Shown: positions 53,500 to 63,083, numbered from the stretch's first letter. The stretch: 64,000 nt of DNA from Lichenicola sp964248625 (GCA_964248625.1 CAXTZG010000004.1:1-64000); one strand, 5' to 3'. Made by a program: numbers and translations. The notes: a model not told the origin generated them from the sequence alone.

Positions 53500-55011
53500 T
53501 CAGCCCGCGACAGGTGCCAGCAGGGCCTGCAGGGCGGCCGCGTCGGCCACCACGCGCGGCACCTTGTTCTGTGCGCCGAGCCTGTCGCGCTGCGCCATCC
53601 AGCGCGCAAACCGGCCTGGCGGCAGCAGCCGGATATCCGGATCGCGCAAGCCGAAACCGTTCGACCGATGGGCCGCGTAATCCTCGTTCAGGTCTGACAG
53701 GGCGGCATCCAGGGCCCGTCCGAACGCAGCCGCCTCCACCGGGCCATCCAGCTCGATTGCGAACAGGTGGCCGACACGCCCGTCCTGCTCGTCCGGCGGC
53801 ACCGGTGCTGCGCTGTATTCGACCACATGGCGTCCGAATGTCCGGGCGGCCTGGCCCATCGCCTCGTCGAGCTCGGCGCCGATCAGATGCTCGCCCGCCA
53901 CCGACAGCGACCAGGCGGTGCGCCCGGTGACCAGCAGCCGGGGCGGCTCGCGCGAAACGAGCCGGACCGTGTCGCCGATCACGTAGGACCACAGGCCCGC
54001 ATTGGTGGTCAGCACGAGCGCGTACTCCTGCCCCAGCTCGGCATTGGCGATCCAGCGCCGGTCGGGGCAGGGGGAACCGAGCTCCGCCGGCCGGACGAAC
54101 TCGAAGAACAGCCCGCGATCCAGCACCAGCCGCAGCCCCTGGCCGTCGCCGCGATCGGCGACCGCGATGAAGCCTTCGCTCGCCGCATAGACCTCGCGCG
54201 TGAGGGCGGCGCTGCCCTCCAGCCAATGGGCGAAGCGGGACCGGTAGGGGGCGAAGCCGACGCCGCCATGCACCAGCAGCTCGAGGGCGGGGAACATGTC
54301 GCACAGGCGGGCGCCCGGCGGACGCAGGGCGGCCGCGGTCTCGAAGAACAGCAGCATCCAGCTCGCGGTGCCGGACATGCTGGTGACCGGCTGTTCGAGC
54401 GCCAGCGGCGCCAGCCGCGCCATCTTGCTCCGCCAGTCGGCGAGGCGGGCGAGGCCGGCCGGCGGCAGCACGCGGCCGCGCGCCCAGATCGGCGTCCTGA
54501 AGGCGGCGATGCCGGACAGGTCGCCCGCCCGGACATCCGGCGCCACCCGCTCCAGCGCCGTGGTGCCGGCAAGGAACACGGCCCGACCATGAGCCACGCG
54601 GCTGTCAGGCCGGGCGACGAAGTGCCAGGCCAGCACGTCGAGCGCGGTGCGGCGGTTGGCGCGCAGCATGGCGCTGCTGAGCGGGATGCGCTTGGTCGCC
54701 GCCTGCGTCGTCCCCGAGGAGTTCGCGAAATAGCGGATGCGCCCGGGCCAGGTGGCGTCCTCGACCGACGGAAAGCCGGGCTGCCACCAGTCGCGCCAGA
54801 ACGCCTCGTAGTCGCGCAGCGGCACGCGCTGCTGATACGCCTCGACGCTGTCGATGCCGCCGAATCCGTGCGCTGTCCCGAAACGGGTCCGCGCCGCGCG
54901 CGCGATCAGCCGGGACAGCGTGCGGCGCTGCGTCGCGACCGCGTCCTGGCGCGCCAGCGCCGTCCGGCGCCGCCAGGCCCACAGCTTCAGCGCGGTTGTC
55001 GGATCAGGCAG
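53500..55011 (-). CDS. GH3 auxin-responsive-promoter family acyl-amido synthetase
   Basis: About 503 residues. All three adenylate-binding motifs of GH3 enzymes are present: SSGTTQAATKRIPLS, YAASEGFIAVADRG and YVIGDTVRLVS. GH3 proteins adenylate a carboxylic acid (in plants, auxin or jasmonate) and join it to an amino acid. The family's N-terminal region (RTLSRLIARAARTRFGTAHG, DSVEAYQQRVPLRDYE) lies upstream of the first GTG (54825) in an open frame without any ATG, GTG or TTG; CTG at 55011, overlapping the upstream stop, is the likely start. Third gene of an operon with an amidohydrolase. Bacterial substrate unknown. Confidence 0.82.
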   Translation of the reverse strand: MPDPTTALKLWAWRRRTALARQDAVATQRRTLSRLIARAARTRFGTAHGFGGIDSVEAYQQRVPLRDYEAFWRDWWQPGFPSVEDATWPGRIRYFANSSGTTQAATKRIPLSSAMLRANRRTALDVLAWHFVARPDSRVAHGRAVFLAGTTALERVAPDVRAGDLSGIAAFRTPIWARGRVLPPAGLARLADWRSKMARLAPLALEQPVTSMSGTASWMLLFFETAAALRPPGARLCDMFPALELLVHGGVGFAPYRSRFAHWLEGSAALTREVYAASEGFIAVADRGDGQGLRLVLDRGLFFEFVRPAELGSPCPDRRWIANAELGQEYALVLTTNAGLWSYVIGDTVRLVSREPPRLLVTGRTAWSLSVAGEHLIGAELDEAMGQAARTFGRHVVEYSAAPVPPDEQDGRVGHLFAIELDGPVEAAAFGRALDAALSDLNEDYAAHRSNGFGLRDPDIRLLPPGRFARWMAQRDRLGAQNKVPRVVADAAALQALLAPVAG

Positions 55012-57184
55012 GGCGAACCACCGTCACATGCGGCCATTGCCGCGCCGTCTCCACCCGCAGCGGCAGGGCTATGGTCAGGCCGCCGCGCCACAGCGGCACC
55101 TGGTCCACGAAGCTGTCGCTGCCGAGCCAGCCATCCTGGCCGCCGAGCAGCACGACCCGGTTCGCGTCCGGGTCCGCCATGTCGGCCAGGAAGCGCGCCG
55201 AGGCGCCGTAGGTGACGCCGTGCCTGCCGCGCACCGGACCGTGGCCGGTCTTGTTCAGCGTGTCGTTGCCGCCGGGCGACCCGTAGGCGCCGAACCGGTA
55301 TCGCCGGCCCAGCAGCGGCACCACGGCGAGATAATGCCGCAGCCGCATCCGGTGCAGCGCGCCCCAGCGCCCCTGGCGGCGCAGCACGCGCGCCGCCTTG
55401 TCCATCGCCGCCGTCGCCAGCGGGCCGAGCACGGCATCGTCGAGGGCCAGCACCTGCTGCGCCAGCAGCCGTCGCCCGGTCCAGACCGCTGCCAGCGGAC
55501 GCAGGCTCGCCTGTCCGGGCAGGCGGTGCGCCAGACCGGCCATCAGCGTCTCGAACAGCACGGCACCCTCCGACATGGTGTCGTAGCCTCCGTCCCAGCC
55601 GAGCAGGCGATCGCGCACCGGATGGTCCGGCAGACGCCGGGCGATCGCCCGCACGGTGTCGGTCCGTCCCTGGATGTCGGTCTGCGTGCGCGCCAGGTCA
55701 TCGAGATCGAGACGCGCCGATCCGCCCAGCATCGCGCGCAGCCGCTCGACCCGATCGTCAGGCGAGAAGAAGAAGCCGGCCGGCACGGGACCCGCCGGCG
55801 GGGCGTCGTTTGCCGATGCGACCACGCCCGAAGGTGGATCGCGCCGGTCGGGAAACTCCGGCGTGCGAACCAGATCGTCCCAGGCGACGGCCGCCTCGGG
55901 CGGCTGGATGATGTCTGCGGGCGGCGTCACGGACCGGCGCGGCACCGCCAGGGCCTGCAGCTGGCCGATCCGGCCGTCGGCGGTCGCGTGCAGCATGGTC
56001 TGCCCCGGGATGGCGAAGCCGGCCAGCGCCCGGGAGAAGGCGTCGCCGCTGTCGGCGTGCATCACGTCCAGCATGGCGCCCAGCTCGTCCGACGGCGCAT
56101 GGCCGACCCAGCGCAGGGCAAGCGGCGTCGGGTGGCGCAGCATCATGCCGTCGCTGACGATCGGGCCGTGACGGCTGCGGCGCAGCGTCAGCCTGCGGAG
56201 GCCGGCGCCGCGCACGCGCAGGCTGACGATCCGCTGCTCGAGCGCCTCGCCGGACACGTCGATCAGGTCGGAGGCGGCGGCGTGCAGGCTGGTGCCGCCC
56301 CAGGCGATGTGCCGGTTGCGGCCGATCGCGACGATCGGGAAGCCGGCCGGCATCAGCCCGACCACGTTGAGCGTCGGCGCGTGCAGGCCGACCGCGAGCC
56401 AGACGTTCGGCAGCGCCACCGACAGATGCGGGTCGGCGGCCAGCATCGCAGCGCCGCTGCTGCTGCGCCATCCGGCCACGGCGGCGGCGTTGCTGCCGGC
56501 GCGGGCCAGCGATCCGGCCAGGATGCTGTCCGGGTTCGGCATGCCGCCTGCCAGCAGGCGAGGCCAGAGGCTGCGCCAGGCCTCGGCATCGAGCCCGGCC
56601 CTGGCCCGGAGCAGCCGCCCATAGACGGCCCAGCTCACGTCGGCGCCGGCGAGCCGGACGTTGGTGACGAGATCGGGGACGGTCCAGGGCTCGCGGCCGA
56701 TCCCGAGCAGGCGCATCTCCTCGGGCAGCGTCGGCAGGTGATGCAGGACGTGGTTGACGCCGCGCACGAAGCCGTCCGTCCAGGCGCGGGTTTCGGGCGA
56801 CAGCGCGTCGATGATCGCCGGCACGGCGCGACCGAGCTCCAGCAGGCGCAGGGCGCGGTCGGGCTCCACCCCGAGCGGCCCGATCAGCTCCGACAGCCGG
56901 CCCTGTGCCGCGCGACGCATGATCTCCATCTGCGCCAGCCGCAGATGCGCATGCACCATGCCGAGTCCGACGGCGAGGTCGCTCTCGTTCTCGGCCTCGA
57001 TGAACGGGATCTGGTGCTCGTTCCAGTGGATCCGCAACGTCGCCTTGACCGGCGCCGTCGCCGGGAACGCTGCCAGGCGCTGGACGAGGGTGCGCCTCGG
57101 CCGCGGGATCAGCATGCCGCGCGCGCCGATCCCGGCGGCGATCGCGGCGCCGAGCAGTTGATCGCGAATCGTGGCCCCGGTCAT
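55004..57184 (-). CDS. Penicillin acylase family Ntn-hydrolase
   Basis: A 726-residue precursor of the penicillin amidase type. N-terminal (alpha) part: IHWNEHQIPFIEAENESDLA, then GLGMVHAHLRLAQMEIMRRA. The autocatalytic cleavage site and N-terminal nucleophile Ser of the beta subunit lie in LARAGSNAAAVAGWRSSSGA, followed by MLAADPHLSVALPNVWL. The usual Trp after S-N-A is Ala. Such enzymes hydrolyse amides (beta-lactam side chains, N-acyl-homoserine lactones, N-acyl amino acids). A classical signal peptide is not obvious. It starts 18 bases after the alpha/beta hydrolase stop and overlaps the GH3 gene. Confidence 0.87.
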   Translation of the reverse strand: MTGATIRDQLLGAAIAAGIGARGMLIPRPRRTLVQRLAAFPATAPVKATLRIHWNEHQIPFIEAENESDLAVGLGMVHAHLRLAQMEIMRRAAQGRLSELIGPLGVEPDRALRLLELGRAVPAIIDALSPETRAWTDGFVRGVNHVLHHLPTLPEEMRLLGIGREPWTVPDLVTNVRLAGADVSWAVYGRLLRARAGLDAEAWRSLWPRLLAGGMPNPDSILAGSLARAGSNAAAVAGWRSSSGAAMLAADPHLSVALPNVWLAVGLHAPTLNVVGLMPAGFPIVAIGRNRHIAWGGTSLHAAASDLIDVSGEALEQRIVSLRVRGAGLRRLTLRRSRHGPIVSDGMMLRHPTPLALRWVGHAPSDELGAMLDVMHADSGDAFSRALAGFAIPGQTMLHATADGRIGQLQALAVPRRSVTPPADIIQPPEAAVAWDDLVRTPEFPDRRDPPSGVVASANDAPPAGPVPAGFFFSPDDRVERLRAMLGGSARLDLDDLARTQTDIQGRTDTVRAIARRLPDHPVRDRLLGWDGGYDTMSEGAVLFETLMAGLAHRLPGQASLRPLAAVWTGRRLLAQQVLALDDAVLGPLATAAMDKAARVLRRQGRWGALHRMRLRHYLAVVPLLGRRYRFGAYGSPGGNDTLNKTGHGPVRGRHGVTYGASARFLADMADPDANRVVLLGGQDGWLGSDSFVDQVPLWRGGLTIALPLRVETARQWPHVTVVRPA

Positions 57185-57202
57185 GGCAGGACCATCGCGT
57201 CG

Positions 57203-58261
57203 TCAGCCACGCGCCGCGCCGGGACCGTCGAACGCCGCCGACAGGAACCGCAGGAGATCGCGGTCGGACTGCTCGACCACCGCCTCGTCGCGCCCGACCG
57301 GCCAGGGGCGGCTGCCGGTGCAGAAGGCCAGCACGACGCCGCGCATGAGCGGGTCGCTCATGGCGATCCCGGTGCCGGCGTCATGGACGATGCCGTAACG
57401 GTCGACCCTGAAGTCGCAGTCGGCGAGATGGCGGCCGATCAGCCGCGGCGCCAGCTCGCCGTCCCACTGATGCACCGCGCGGGGATAGTCGATGATGGTG
57501 ACCGCACTTCCGCCCTGCCGCAGGTCGGTGGCGATCTGCGCGCAACGATCCGGATGGATGAGCTGGTCCTGGCCGCCATAAAGCATCAGCAGCGGCGCGC
57601 CGGTGGTCCGGCTGTCGGCGAAGCGGGCGACGCAGGGAGCGTAAAAGGCGACATGGGCGACGAAGCGCGGACCGCCCGGCGCCACCCGGTCGGCGACCGC
57701 ATGGTAGAGCGCGTAGGTGGTCGCCATCCCGCCATAGGAGAAGCCCATCAGGGCGACGTGCGCGGCGTCGATGTCGGCGCGGGCCGACAGCGCCTGCAGC
57801 CCGGCATAGGCGTCGGCATCGAACATCGTTTCGGTGATGTGCAGCGCGCGGCCGATGAACGAGGTCGCGAGATCGGGGCGCGACGCGTAGGTCTCCACGA
57901 CGAGAACCGCCACCCCGAGCTCGGCGAGCGGCAGCCCGTAGCGATAGCCGCGCTCCTGGTAGTTGCCCACCGAGCCGTGCAGCAGCACCACCGCCGGCAC
58001 CTTGTGGCGGGCCGACGCGCCGGGCGGCAGATACAGCATGGCGCGGACGCGCCGCGCCGGGGCCCTGCCCAGATCGGACGGCATGAACGGATCGCTGCTC
58101 GCCAGCTCGATCTCGACGGGTGCCACGTCGTGCACCGCGTCGGCATCCGGCCATGGCGCGTCCAGCCCGGCCGCCCGGGCCGGCCAATGCAGGGCCAGCA
58201 GGACGATCAGAACCGCACGAAGCCCGCCCGGGACGCGATGCGCGCGCCGGCTCGACGTCAT
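57203..58261 (-). CDS. Dienelactone-hydrolase-like alpha/beta hydrolase, exported
   Basis: A 352-residue hydrolase. A signal sequence (LRAVLIVLLALHWPARAAG) leads into the alpha/beta fold: VPAVVLLHGSVGNYQERGYR, nucleophile Ser in VALMGFSYGGMATTYAL, Asp in LMLYGGQDQLIHPDRC and His in YPRAVHQWDGE. Related to dienelactone hydrolases and prolyl-oligopeptidase-like esterases. First gene of the operon with the penicillin-acylase and GH3 genes, which suggests it works on the same, unknown, acyl compound. Confidence 0.82.
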   Translation of the reverse strand: MTSSRRAHRVPGGLRAVLIVLLALHWPARAAGLDAPWPDADAVHDVAPVEIELASSDPFMPSDLGRAPARRVRAMLYLPPGASARHKVPAVVLLHGSVGNYQERGYRYGLPLAELGVAVLVVETYASRPDLATSFIGRALHITETMFDADAYAGLQALSARADIDAAHVALMGFSYGGMATTYALYHAVADRVAPGGPRFVAHVAFYAPCVARFADSRTTGAPLLMLYGGQDQLIHPDRCAQIATDLRQGGSAVTIIDYPRAVHQWDGELAPRLIGRHLADCDFRVDRYGIVHDAGTGIAMSDPLMRGVVLAFCTGSRPWPVGRDEAVVEQSDRDLLRFLSAAFDGPGAARG

Positions 58262-58572
58262 GGCCGGGTCCGGGCCGGTCCGGCCCGGCGGCCCTGCCGC
58301 GAGCAGGTGCGGTTGCCCTCGACGGCTGGCGACGGGCAGCCGCAGGCCGGACGGCGCTGGCGCAGGTTCCAGCTCTCGCCCGGCCCGTCGCTGTCCGGAC
58401 GTCTCATGGCATCGGCACTGCCGGCCGAATCGGTGATGGCGACATCCTGCACCGGGTCATGACGATCCTCCTCGCGCGGGCTGATGGGAAGGCGCTGCGG
58501 CGGAGCGAGGCAACCCACTTCGCTGTGAGGCACAGGCCACGCGGCCGTCCGGAACAGGCCGTCCCTGGTGCG

Positions 58573-60186
58573 ATGTCGTTGCGGTCGCTAAACTCGGGCG
58601 GGGTCCTGACGGCTGACAGGCAGGACGCCCGGAGGCCTGCCGACGTGCCAAACGATCCGACATCCGGTTCTGCGCAGGCGGTTCGCGAGCATGACCGCGT
58701 GCGCAACGTCATTGCGATCCGGACCCATTACATGACCGCCGACCTGCTCGAGCTGGCGCGGGAGCTGGCCGCAGACAACCTCTACGAGGTGATCTTCGCG
58801 GTGGATGAGCGGAACGCCACTCTGGATACCGCCGAGTTCGCGAAGCTGTCCCTGACGGTCCCGGTCATTACCGGGTTCGGCCTTTACGTCCAGGACCACA
58901 TGTTCATGTGGGGTTTCGGCGACTACATCTTCTACCTGCTCCGGCAGATGCGGCCCGAGGTGCCGTTCCTGTGGCTGGTGGAGAACGACGTCCTCATCAA
59001 CTTCAGCGACCGGCGGGCGCCGTTCCGGATGCTCGACGCCGTCAGCCAGCACGACCTGCTGGGAACCTTCGTGGAAAAGGCGAGCCCGGGCTGGTTCTGG
59101 AGCCAGAGCGTCGAGGGCCTGTTCGGAGACGTCTATAGCTGCTTCTTCCCGATGATCCGGCTCTCGGCGCCCGCGGCCGACTACCTGCTCCAGGTACGGC
59201 GCGAGCAAAGCCCGCTCTATGACAGGATCGAGCGCTTCCAGGGCAGGCCGCTGCCGAACGACGAGGCGCTGGTGCCGTCGGCGCTGGTGCATGGCGGCTT
59301 CCGGATCGGCGACATCAACCAGGCCGGGCGCCTGTATACGCGAGAGACCTTCGGCTACTACACCCTGTTCAACCGCTACGTGCCGCAGCGGCCGGACGAC
59401 CTGCTGTACCATTCGGCGATGAGCGGCCCGGCCTATGCCGGCAAGGTGGTCCGTCATCCCGCCATCGATTGCGCCAGCATGCTGGCGGCCGTCTCGCGCG
59501 ATCCGGACCTGTCCCTCGACATGATCGCGGAGCATTTCTTCCAGCACCTGCAGACCGAGCTGGCGCCCTCGGCCGACGATCCCGACCAGCTGCTGGCGCC
59601 GGGCTCGGTCGTCTCGGCCATCCTCGCTCATTCCACGGCGCCCGCGGTTCTCGACGGCGTCGCCGGAGCCCTGGCACGCGGCCTGAAGCCGCAATGCCTC
59701 GACCGGCTCAAGCGGCAGCACCGGAGCCATTTCGGCGACAGGCCGGGCCCGTTCCCCAACATCGCGCTGGGCAGGCCGGCCAGCCAGAGCTCGACCTGCG
59801 TCTGGTCGCATCACCAGGATGCCCGCCTCGATGCGGCCGGAGCCAACAACGGCAGGCTTGATGTCGAGTTCGGCTGCCACACCGACAGCGAGGACGGTCC
59901 CTGGTGGCGCGTCGACCTCGAGGCGCCGAGCCTCGTGCATGGCATCCGCATCCAGAACAGGCGCCAGTTCGAAGGTCGCCTGAACGGGTTCCAGATCCAG
60001 TCATCGATGGATGACGTCGCCTGGACGGTGATCCACGCCCAGGCGACGGACAAGGCGGCCGGCCTGCTGATCCGGATCGACATGCCAGGGCCGGTGCTGG
60101 CCCGCTATCTCCGCCTGCTCGTGCCGGGCCGGACCATTCTGCATATCGTCGAGTTCGAGGCCTACGGGCATCCGGCCGGGCAATGA
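58573..60186 (+). CDS. Putative glycan-modifying protein with C-terminal discoidin-like (F5/8 C) domain
   Basis: About 537 residues from ATG 58573; GTG at 58699 is an alternative start. The N-terminal two-thirds (VIAIRTHYMTADLLELAREL, VPFLWLVENDVLINF) looks like a nucleotide-sugar-transferase-like alpha/beta domain with an acidic E-N-D motif; I cannot name the family. The C-terminal ~150 residues are an F5/8-type C or fucolectin-like carbohydrate-binding domain: NIALGRPASQSSTCVWSHHQ, GPWWRVDLEAPSLVHGIRIQ and LLVPGRTILHIVEFEAYG. The stop overlaps the next gene by 4 bases. Confidence 0.65.
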   Translation: MSLRSLNSGGVLTADRQDARRPADVPNDPTSGSAQAVREHDRVRNVIAIRTHYMTADLLELARELAADNLYEVIFAVDERNATLDTAEFAKLSLTVPVITGFGLYVQDHMFMWGFGDYIFYLLRQMRPEVPFLWLVENDVLINFSDRRAPFRMLDAVSQHDLLGTFVEKASPGWFWSQSVEGLFGDVYSCFFPMIRLSAPAADYLLQVRREQSPLYDRIERFQGRPLPNDEALVPSALVHGGFRIGDINQAGRLYTRETFGYYTLFNRYVPQRPDDLLYHSAMSGPAYAGKVVRHPAIDCASMLAAVSRDPDLSLDMIAEHFFQHLQTELAPSADDPDQLLAPGSVVSAILAHSTAPAVLDGVAGALARGLKPQCLDRLKRQHRSHFGDRPGPFPNIALGRPASQSSTCVWSHHQDARLDAAGANNGRLDVEFGCHTDSEDGPWWRVDLEAPSLVHGIRIQNRRQFEGRLNGFQIQSSMDDVAWTVIHAQATDKAAGLLIRIDMPGPVLARYLRLLVPGRTILHIVEFEAYGHPAGQ

Positions 60187-60683
60187 CCAGGCGGGTGCCG
60201 CAGGAGGCCGCAGATATGACGATCGAGGTGAGCGCGATCGGTCACGTCAACGGCGGCAGGGTCCTGCCGGAGGATGATGGCTGGGGCGCCAGCCGGGCGC
60301 TGATCGAACTGGATGCCAGCCGCTTCACGCCTGCCGCCCTTGCCGGACTGGACAGCTTCAGCCACCTCGAGATCGTCTTCGTCTTCGACCGGCTGGCCGA
60401 TGACGAGATCGTCTGCGAGGCGCGTCATCCGCGCGGCCGGACGGACTGGCCCAGGGTGGGGATCTTCGCGCAGCGGGGCAGGAACCGGCCGAACCGGCTG
60501 GGCGTCAGCGTCTGCCGCCTCGTCGCCGTCGCCGGCCTGCGTCTGGAGGTCGAAGGGCTGGACGCGATCGACGGCACGCAGATCCTGGACATCAAGCCCG
60601 TCATGACCGGCTTCCTTCCGCGCGGGGACGTGCGCGAGCCCGGCTGGGCTGTGGAGATCATGGCGGACTACTGGACGAGCTGA
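60183..60683 (+). CDS. TrmO-like (TsaA/UPF0066) tRNA methyltransferase
   Basis: A 166-residue protein of the TrmO family, SAM-dependent enzymes that N6-methylate threonylcarbamoyladenosine at position 37 of some tRNAs. Marks: SAIGHVNGGRVLPEDDGWG, LDSFSHLEIVFVFDRL, the GIFAQRGRNRPNRLGVSVCR signature and ILDIKPVMTGFLP. An inner ATG at 60216 could also start it. Overlap (ATGA) with the preceding lectin-like gene is unexpected for a tRNA enzyme. Substrate tRNA assumed by family. Confidence 0.85.
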   Translation: MTRRVPQEAADMTIEVSAIGHVNGGRVLPEDDGWGASRALIELDASRFTPAALAGLDSFSHLEIVFVFDRLADDEIVCEARHPRGRTDWPRVGIFAQRGRNRPNRLGVSVCRLVAVAGLRLEVEGLDAIDGTQILDIKPVMTGFLPRGDVREPGWAVEIMADYWTS

Positions 60684-61046
60684 GGTCCCGGTTCGCCCCG
60701 GCCGCGAGGAGCGTCGATCCAGCCGCCGGCGGCTAGCGTGCGCCCGTCCTGCCGACGCTGGACGCATCAAGGCAGAAGACCTACTCAGGAAGCGGATGCA
60801 CCCGGTTGCCGGAACATCCGCCGGCTTGATCGGACAGGCGCCACCGGATCGGGACCGCGCCGTCGCGATGCGGGCCTGGGGGTCGAGGGATTGCAGTGGC
60901 CGCGGCTCGGCGGGTGAACTTCTTGTGGCACCCCAGGCTTAAAATCCAGGCATCATCGTCCAGACATACAGTACTATCCCGAAGACAGACGGCCATGAGT
61001 GTGCGGTTGCGAGCCCATGGTGCCAATCATCCGGAGCCTGGTCCTT
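60684..61046. other. Intergenic stretch before the AsmA-family gene
   Basis: About 360 bases without a supported gene. Its right part (60930-61000) is relatively AT-rich and probably holds the promoter of the AsmA-family gene; no clear promoter pair could be chosen. Confidence 0.35.
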
Positions 61047-63083
61047 ATGCCTACGCCGCCTGCATCATCCGAAGCCCCTTTGCCGGCATCCAGGACGCGA
61101 CGGAGACGCCGCTGGCCGATCGCGCTGGGCATTCTTGTTCTCTGCATCATCGCCCTGATCCTGCTCTGGCAGTGGGACTGGTTCATCCCGCTCGTCGATC
61201 GCCAGGCCTCGGCAGCGCTCGGCCGCAAGGTCACCATCCAGCATCTGCATGTCCGTCTCGGCCGGGTCACTGGCGTGACGGCCGATGGCGTGCGGGTGGA
61301 GAATCCGCCCGGCTTCCCGACCGACCAGCCCTTCGCCACGATCGACCATCTGACCGTCGGGATTGGGGTGCTGACCTATATCCGCAGGCACGTGATCGAC
61401 ATTCCGGTGATCAACGTGGATCACCCGGTGGTCAATGCGCTGGCGCATCCCGACGGCACCGCGAACTGGTCGCTCAAGAGCAGCGACGGAACGAGCAAGA
61501 CCAGCGCCAGCAAGCCGCCGCGACTCGGCGTCCTGCGCATCGAGGCGGGCAAGGTCCACGTCATCGATCCGAAGCTCAAGACCGACATGACCCTGCTGCT
61601 GCACACCGAGGGCGAGACGCAGGCCGATGGCGGACGCCTCTTTGCCACCGCCGCCGGCACCTATGCGCATGCGCCGATCACCGGCCGCTTCATCGGCGGC
61701 GCCCTGCTCGCGCTGCAGGACCGGGCCAAGCCCTATCCGATCGACCTGCACCTGGCCAACGGTCCCACCAGGGTCTCCCTGGTCGGCGATGTCGAGCAGC
61801 CGCTGACATTTGGCGGCGCACGCCTGAAGCTGGTGTTCGAAGGCCCCGACATGGCCCTGCTGCTTCCCCTGACCGGCGTGCCGATCCCGCACACGCCGCC
61901 GTTCAAGGTGACCGGCGGCCTCGACTACCAGAAGAGCCGGATCGTCTTCGACAACTTCCGCGGCACCGTCGGCTCCAGCGATCTCGGTGGCCGCATCGCC
62001 GTTGATCCGAGCGGCAAGGTGCCCGACATCCAGGCCGATCTGTTCTCGACCAAGGTCGACCTGAACGACCTGGCAGGCTTCATCGGCGCGACGCCCGGAG
62101 ATGCCAAGACGCCGGGCGCCACGACGGCACAGAAGCAGGAGATCGCGAAATCGGGGAGCTCCGGCAACATCCTGCCGGACAAGCCGTTCAGCATGCCCAA
62201 GGTGCGTGCGGCCAACGTGCACCTGACCTACAAGGGTGCGCGCATCGAGGGCCGCTACATCCCGCTCGACAACATCGTGGCGACCCTCGACATCCAGGAT
62301 GGCCGCATCGCTCTGCATCCGCTCGATTTCGCGGTCGGCAAGGGCACCATCGCGTCCAACTTCGCTCTCGATCCTGTGGGCGACACGCTGCACACCAAGG
62401 CACAGGTCACCTTCCGCCATGTCGACCTGTCCCGCATCATGCAGGCGACGCACGCCTTCAAGGGCGAAGGCATCATCGGCGGCCAGGCGGACCTGACCAC
62501 AACCGGAAACAGCGTGGCCAGCATGCTCGGCAACGGCAGCGGCGGCGTCACCCTGATCATTTCCGGCAACGGCGACATCAGCGCCTTGCTGCACGACATC
62601 GCCGGGCTCGAGGTCGGCAACGCCGTGCTGTCGGCGATCGGCCTGCCGAGCCGTGCCGAGCTGCGCTGCTTCGTTGCCGACATGCCGCTCAAGGACGGCA
62701 TCTTGTCGATGAAGACCTTCCTGCTGCAGACCAGCGAAGCGCGCTCGATCGGCCGCGGCGACATCGACCTGCGCAACCAGACGCTGAACTACTCGCTCAC
62801 CACCCGGTCAACGAACTTCAGCGTGGCCTCCCTGCCAGGTGCCATCGACGTCACCGGCAAGCTCGGCAGCCCCAGCATCCGGCCGGGTGCCGAGGTGGTG
62901 GCGCGTGCCGGTGCGGCAGCCGCCCTCGGTGTGCTGTTCGTCCCGCTTGCCATCCTGCCGACCATCCAGTTCGGAGTCGGGGAGGGCGCCTGCAAGGAGG
63001 CGCTCACCGAAGCGAAAGCGAACCCGGCTGCGCCCCCGGTCAAGGCGCCCGTGAAAGCGAGCCTCGTGCGGCATCGCCGCTAG
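61047..63083 (+). CDS. AsmA-family protein, inner-membrane anchored
   Basis: About 678 residues. A basic N-terminus (SRTRRRRRWPIALG) is followed by one membrane helix (LGILVLCIIALILLWQW), then the AsmA start (GRKVTIQHLHVRLGRVTG) and a long beta-strand-rich periplasmic part (GRYIPLDNIVATLDIQDG, LDFAVGKGTIASNFALDP) ending with the AsmA C-terminal region (RGDIDLRNQTLNYSLTTRST). AsmA-like proteins are bridge-like lipid-transport or outer-membrane biogenesis factors. ATG 61047 has GGAG 11 bases upstream; starts at 60999 or 61017 are possible. Stands alone. Confidence 0.85.
   Translation: MPTPPASSEAPLPASRTRRRRRWPIALGILVLCIIALILLWQWDWFIPLVDRQASAALGRKVTIQHLHVRLGRVTGVTADGVRVENPPGFPTDQPFATIDHLTVGIGVLTYIRRHVIDIPVINVDHPVVNALAHPDGTANWSLKSSDGTSKTSASKPPRLGVLRIEAGKVHVIDPKLKTDMTLLLHTEGETQADGGRLFATAAGTYAHAPITGRFIGGALLALQDRAKPYPIDLHLANGPTRVSLVGDVEQPLTFGGARLKLVFEGPDMALLLPLTGVPIPHTPPFKVTGGLDYQKSRIVFDNFRGTVGSSDLGGRIAVDPSGKVPDIQADLFSTKVDLNDLAGFIGATPGDAKTPGATTAQKQEIAKSGSSGNILPDKPFSMPKVRAANVHLTYKGARIEGRYIPLDNIVATLDIQDGRIALHPLDFAVGKGTIASNFALDPVGDTLHTKAQVTFRHVDLSRIMQATHAFKGEGIIGGQADLTTTGNSVASMLGNGSGGVTLIISGNGDISALLHDIAGLEVGNAVLSAIGLPSRAELRCFVADMPLKDGILSMKTFLLQTSEARSIGRGDIDLRNQTLNYSLTTRSTNFSVASLPGAIDVTGKLGSPSIRPGAEVVARAGAAAALGVLFVPLAILPTIQFGVGEGACKEALTEAKANPAAPPVKAPVKASLVRHRR

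Noticed and set aside
54854..58462. A ~1202-codon open frame on the plus strand
   Set aside because: Antisense to the GH3, acylase and hydrolase genes, all of which have clear family motifs.
60923..60945. TGGCAC...GCTTA resembling a sigma-54 promoter before the AsmA-family gene
   Set aside because: The spacing between the GG and GC elements is two bases short of the strict sigma-54 requirement.
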